Shown here: piece by piece, positions 9,088 to 12,220 of the stretch
How positions within the stretch are numbered: the first letter of the stretch is position 1
Layout of the letters: every line of letters starts with the position of its first letter
Assembly (NCBI GenBank): GCA_002439665.1
Contig: DJPC01000043.1
Location: 3,086-15,305, forward strand
Source of the DNA: Dialister sp. UBA6422
Lineage (GTDB): Bacteria; Bacillota; Negativicutes; Veillonellales; Dialisteraceae
Direction of reading: 5' to 3'
Length of the DNA: 12,220 nt
Translations under genes and position numbers: made by a program
Notes under the pieces: model-generated
Told to the model about the DNA's origin: nothing
Database searches by the model: none
Seen by the model: only the letters and a program-made list of their open reading frames with translations

Positions 9088-9885
9088 ATGAATTATCAAA
9101 TGATTCATTATGATGTGGCAAAATCCATCGCGACCATCACTTTGGATTATGCACCGACACTAAATGCGCTAGACATGAATATGTCTATAGAATTAGAAGA
9201 TGCCCTTCATCAAGCAGAAGCCGATGAGACAGTCAAAGTCGTCGTTTTAGCTGGATCCGGTCGTGCTTTCAGTGGTGGTGGAGATATCAGATTCATGAAA
9301 GCCCACTGCGATGAACCAGATTTTGCCCAAAAATCTATGGGACCATTAGCTGGTAAATTATCAGAAATCGTACTATATATGAAAAAGATGTCAAAAATTA
9401 TTATTTGTGCTGTAGCTGGCGCTTGTGCTGGAGGTGCTGCCAATTTAGCTTTCGCATGTGATTTTATTTATGCTGCTGATAATGCTAAATTTATCCAAGC
9501 TTTTGTAGGAATTGGTCTATGCCCTGATACAGGTGGTGTCTATTTTCTCCCACGCATGATCGGATCTCACAGAGCCTTTGACATGTTTGTCACCGGTCGC
9601 ATTGTCACTGCTACAGAAGCGTACCAGATCGGCCTTGTAAAAGAAATCACCTCTAAAGAAAACCTGATGCCAAGGGTGTATGATTTTGCAGAAAAGCTAG
9701 CAAAAGGTCCCACATTGGCTTATAGAAACATGAAAAAGCTGATGTTTGAAAGCATGTATAAAGGATTTGAAGAATATATGAAAGCTGAATCCGTATACTT
9801 AGGCCAGTGTTCCTCTTCTGAAGATTTCAAAGAAGGCATCACTGCATTTTTGGAAAAACGGCCTGCTGTATTTAAAGGAAAATAA
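9088..9885 (+). CDS. Crotonase-fold enoyl-CoA hydratase/isomerase family protein, probably an isomerase
   Basis: This is a 265-residue cytoplasmic enzyme of usual crotonase length. The oxyanion-hole segments are present: RAFSGGGDIRFMK with Gly63-Gly65, and AGACAGGAANLAFACDF around residues 110-126. The two catalytic glutamates of true enoyl-CoA hydratases are missing: the first is Asn119 and the second aligns with Phe139. Instead Asp147 sits in GLCPDTGGVYFLPR, the place used by PaaG-type and related CoA isomerases, and by 4-chlorobenzoyl-CoA dehalogenase. So a double-bond isomerase or a related CoA-ester reaction is more likely than hydration (inference). It has AAAGGAGG seven bases before ATG, no beta-oxidation neighbours, and ends at a hairpin shared with mnmA. 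The substrate is unknown. Confidence 0.88.
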   Translation: MNYQMIHYDVAKSIATITLDYAPTLNALDMNMSIELEDALHQAEADETVKVVVLAGSGRAFSGGGDIRFMKAHCDEPDFAQKSMGPLAGKLSEIVLYMKKMSKIIICAVAGACAGGAANLAFACDFIYAADNAKFIQAFVGIGLCPDTGGVYFLPRMIGSHRAFDMFVTGRIVTATEAYQIGLVKEITSKENLMPRVYDFAEKLAKGPTLAYRNMKKLMFESMYKGFEEYMKAESVYLGQCSSSEDFKEGITAFLEKRPAVFKGK

Positions 9886-9915
9886 TCATATAAGTCTGAA
9901 AAATATGTAACAATC

Positions 9916-9958
9916 AAAAGGACTGGAAGAATATAAAGTATATCCTTCCAGTCCTTTT
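9916..9958. terminator. Bidirectional terminator between the crotonase gene and mnmA
   Basis: The arms AAAAGGACTGGAAG (9916-9929) and CTTCCAGTCCTTTT (9945-9958) are perfectly complementary, with further partial pairing in the loop. The A and T runs sit on the outer flanks, so it can stop both convergent transcripts. For mnmA it lies about 70 bases past the stop codon. Confidence 0.9.
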
Positions 9959-10030
9959 CTGATACTATCTTGGCCCGGGTATATCACAGGTACGCATTAT
10001 CTTCGCTATGCACCTTCCTGGCTACAAATA

Positions 10031-11089
10031 TTATAATCCCCTAAGTATAGTTCCACCACCGATAAGTCGATCATTGTCGTAAAATACCACTGACTGTCCA
10101 CTGGTAATAGCACGCTGAGGTTCATCAAATTTCACAACTGCCCGCCCATGATCATCGAGGGTTACAAGACAGTCATGCACACGGATGCCATATCTAATCT
10201 TAGCTTGACAACGAAATTCCTTAGCTGGTATTTCATCATCAGTAAAATGAAGTTCATCTGCCAAAAGACGATTGCGGAACAGATCCTCATTACTGCCAAC
10301 AACTACTTGTTTCTTTTCTGGATTCAGTGCTACCACATACAATGGTGTTTTAGCTGCAATGCCCAATCCCTTTCGCTGTCCAATGGTATAATAAGGAATC
10401 CCTTTATGTTTTCCCAGAACTCTTCCTTTAGTATCCACAATATCTCCACTTTGGAACGCATCTGGAGCATGATTTTGCAAAAATTCCACATAGGATGTTT
10501 CACTGGTTAAGAAACAAATATCTTGAGATTCTGGTTTATTATAAGTGGGTAAACCTTTTTCTTTAGAAAGAAGGCGAGTATCCTTTTTATAAGTACGTCC
10601 CAAGGGGAAAATAATATGGGCTAATTGATCTTGTGTCAAATGGTACATCATATAGGACTGGTCTTTTCCCATATCCAGTCCTTTATGTACTTCATATTTG
10701 CCCCGTTCCGGATTATATAGAATCCGTGCATAATGACCAGTTGCAAAATAAGGCGCATCAAAGTGCTTACGTACTTCATCATAAAACAGACCAAATTTCA
10801 CTTTAAAGTCACACATCATACAAGGATTCGGAGTCATCCCTTTGGAATAGGCATCTACAAAGTACTGGAGTACATACTTTTGATATACATCTCGCACATC
10901 CACTACCTGAAACGGGATCCCCAATAAATCCGCCATATCTTTAGCGCCTTTAATTTCCTCATCCTGTCCATCAAACTGGTACATGGTAGCTCCATACACT
11001 TCATATCCAGCTTCCAGGAGAAGTTTGGCTGTCAGTGTGCTATCCACACCGCCAGACATAGCCACTACTACTTTTTTCTTTTCTGTCAT
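10031..11089 (-). CDS. mnmA: tRNA-specific 2-thiouridylase MnmA
   Basis: This cytoplasmic enzyme activates U34 of tRNA-Lys, -Glu and -Gln with ATP and inserts sulfur to give 2-thiouridine. At 352 residues it is slightly shorter than E. coli MnmA (368). The PP-loop ATP site is AMSGGVDST at residues 9-17. TPNPCMMCDFKVKFG carries Cys93, matching the catalytic cysteine, plus an extra Cys90, making a CxxC where E. coli has Asp. GHYAR follows, and ESQDICF carries Cys192, the persulfide cysteine. The C-terminal beta domains contain IPYYTIGQRKGLG and ITSGQSVVFYD. The start is ATG at 11089 with GAAAGGA seven bases upstream. No cysteine desulfurase gene is adjacent, so sulfur must come from elsewhere. 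It has a long leader of about 150 bases. Confidence 0.96.
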   Translation of the reverse strand: MTEKKKVVVAMSGGVDSTLTAKLLLEAGYEVYGATMYQFDGQDEEIKGAKDMADLLGIPFQVVDVRDVYQKYVLQYFVDAYSKGMTPNPCMMCDFKVKFGLFYDEVRKHFDAPYFATGHYARILYNPERGKYEVHKGLDMGKDQSYMMYHLTQDQLAHIIFPLGRTYKKDTRLLSKEKGLPTYNKPESQDICFLTSETSYVEFLQNHAPDAFQSGDIVDTKGRVLGKHKGIPYYTIGQRKGLGIAAKTPLYVVALNPEKKQVVVGSNEDLFRNRLLADELHFTDDEIPAKEFRCQAKIRYGIRVHDCLVTLDDHGRAVVKFDEPQRAITSGQSVVFYDNDRLIGGGTILRGL

Positions 11090-11104
11090 ACAACAATCCT
11101 TTCT

Positions 11105-11188
11105 TCAAGAAAGCATATAGTCGCATAGAAATCTTTCTGCTCTAATAGCTCCTAGAAATCCATGTACCGCTTTCTCATAAACCATCAT
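11105..11188 (-). CDS. Possible 27-residue leader peptide upstream of mnmA
   Basis: ATG ATG at 11188/11185 opens a 27-codon frame that ends in TGA at 11107-11105, just before the mnmA ribosome site. It lies entirely inside the predicted mnmA transcript. The peptide begins MMVYEKAVHGF, ends FLCDYMLS and resembles nothing I recognise. The ribosome site is weak (GGGGA 11 bases upstream). A frame of this length can easily occur by chance, so this is only a candidate. Its early GAG-AAA codon pair is read by tRNAs that MnmA itself modifies. Confidence 0.2.
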   Translation of the reverse strand: MMVYEKAVHGFLGAIRAERFLCDYMLS

Positions 11189-11248
11189 CCCAGGGGAATT
11201 CCCCAGAAAAATCTCATCGGAGTGAAAGTCCGAAGGATACGCTTATTT

Positions 11249-11257
11249 ATTATATCA
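11249..11257 (-). promoter_or_regulatory. Extended -10 promoter of mnmA
   Basis: The minus strand reads TGATATAAT, identical to the gyrB element. Transcription would start near 11242 and give a leader of about 150 bases. No convincing -35 is present. Confidence 0.55.
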
Positions 11258-11313
11258 AATGCTAAGTGATAAAAATAGAGTACTTCAAAACTCCAAAAAG
11301 TAGAAAGACATCT

Positions 11314-12220
11314 TCATAGAAAAAAGTATCCACCAAGTGCCATTAACCAAACTATACTGATCATAGCCAATGCAATAGGCTCTCTATTTCTATGCATAGG
11401 TGCCAAAGGAACTTGCGGAATGTTCCGAATAGATTTAGGTACTCTACAGGTATCATTTTTAAAAAATGCACCGCCATGCAAAGGACGTCCTTGCTCAATA
11501 TTTTGTAAGTCCTCTAAAAGGAGGCTTTTCCCTGTGGGATCAAAGGAAAATAGGGAAAGTAACCATTGAAAATAAATACTTCCTTCCCTCTTTCCCTTTT
11601 GGCTATAAAAAGCGATGCCACTACCACGGCATAAAGAAAATATAGGTTCATAGGCTCTCCAGCCATCCCGTTCATACAAAGCTTCCATAAGGGATTGATA
11701 CTCTTCCATCATATCGGCAGTCAGCTGCTTTCCTTGTTCTGTATGAGAAGAAAGAAGGGTCAATCCATAAACTAAATTCCCTTTAAGTTCTTCTCTTTGG
11801 CTAAAGCTTTCCATTTCATACACAGAGACAAATTGATAGTACACCAATGTCCGCTTCCCTTGTCGCCCCATTTGATACAATATGTGACTGACATCAAGAA
11901 GAGATGTCCCTCTCATGGCACGTTTAAAAGCAATTCCCAATTGATATAGTAAATTCTGCATCCACCATTCCATATCAGATGCATCACAAAGCGTTGTAAA
12001 TCCCTGGCTCTGCCTTACTTGATTGATTTTCTTTGTTACCTCTTCGATGTTTACTTTCTGATAGCATCGCTCTATATCTAGGAGCCACTCTAAGGACATC
12101 ATTTTCCCATAATAAAGGGTATTTAATTCTAAAATCAATGCGGTCATAGGAGATAGGTTATTCCATGAAGAAAGAGTAAAAATTCTCCCTCCTATAATAT
12201 CCCTGACCCACTCTAATGCT
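11314..12220 (-). CDS. Unrecognised helical protein with C-terminal membrane anchor, 5'-partial
   Basis: I do not recognise this protein. The frame is open from the stop at 11314 to the window edge. The first in-frame ATG (12147) has no ribosome site, and the 24 codons before it contain no stop, so the true N-terminus probably lies outside the window. About 301 residues are visible. Most of it looks helical and mixed in charge, with many aromatic and Met/Leu residues and short stretches such as LVYYQFVSVYEMESF. A Pro/Arg/Asn-rich linker (CRVPKSIRNIPQVPLAPMHR) follows. The protein ends in one hydrophobic segment (EPIALAMISIVWLMALGGYF, then two residues), which suggests a tail anchor with the body in the cytoplasm. 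It shares the strand of mnmA with 224 bases between and no clear terminator. Function unknown. Confidence 0.7.
   Translation of the reverse strand, partial: ALEWVRDIIGGRIFTLSSWNNLSPMTALILELNTLYYGKMMSLEWLLDIERCYQKVNIEEVTKKINQVRQSQGFTTLCDASDMEWWMQNLLYQLGIAFKRAMRGTSLLDVSHILYQMGRQGKRTLVYYQFVSVYEMESFSQREELKGNLVYGLTLLSSHTEQGKQLTADMMEEYQSLMEALYERDGWRAYEPIFSLCRGSGIAFYSQKGKREGSIYFQWLLSLFSFDPTGKSLLLEDLQNIEQGRPLHGGAFFKNDTCRVPKSIRNIPQVPLAPMHRNREPIALAMISIVWLMALGGYFFL

Noticed and set aside
11054..11162. Plus-strand small ORF in the mnmA upstream region (ATG near 11162)
   Set aside because: About 35 codons, no ribosome site, antisense to the mnmA leader, and no recognisable sequence.
12076..12147. Complete gene starting at the ATG at 12147
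   Set aside because: No ribosome site precedes it and the frame stays open to the window edge, so the gene is treated as 5'-partial.

Overview
The window looks like ordinary chromosome from a moderately AT-rich, anaerobic Bacillota-type bacterium. AGGAGG-like ribosome sites, a Gram-positive-style GyrB (LPLRGK in the TOPRIM domain), a DcuB fumarate/succinate carrier, a GltS glutamate carrier and a membrane-anchored monofunctional glycosyltransferase together fit an anaerobic, diderm member of the Negativicutes (Veillonella/Dialister-like). That placement is an inference from gene content, not a proven identity.

Layout, left to right. 1-846 (+) is the C-terminal two thirds of gltS, cut by the window edge. 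932-1315 (-) is a HicB-like protein without a visible HicA partner. 1542-3491 (-) is complete gyrB. 3774-4697 (+) is a peptidoglycan glycosyltransferase (GT51) without a transpeptidase domain. 4775-5695 (-) is a LysR-type regulator, divergent from a DASS/SLC13 anion transporter at 5872-7278 (+). 7378-8718 (-) is dcuB. 9088-9885 (+) is a crotonase-fold enzyme whose active-site residues suggest an isomerase. 10031-11089 (-) is mnmA, the tRNA U34 thiolase. 11314-12220 (-) is an unrecognised, mostly helical protein with a C-terminal membrane anchor, whose N-terminus lies beyond the window.

Almost every gene appears to be its own transcription unit. Convergent neighbours share strong symmetrical hairpins (865-914, 4701-4744, 7298-7341, 9916-9958), which look like bidirectional terminators. 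Several promoters (gyrB, mnmA, hicB-like, glycosyltransferase) appear to rely on an extended -10 (TGn before the hexamer), while dcuB has a good two-part promoter with a 17-base spacer.

Functionally, three separate carriers for dicarboxylates or glutamate (GltS, DASS, DcuB) point to amino-acid and C4-dicarboxylate based anaerobic metabolism. The LysR gene probably controls the DASS carrier. I see no phage, transposon, CRISPR array, tRNA or rRNA. No clear new multi-gene system is visible. The most interesting leads are the unrecognised tail-anchored protein, the long mnmA leader with a small upstream ORF, the CxxC-type MnmA, the isomerase-like crotonase and the orphan HicB.
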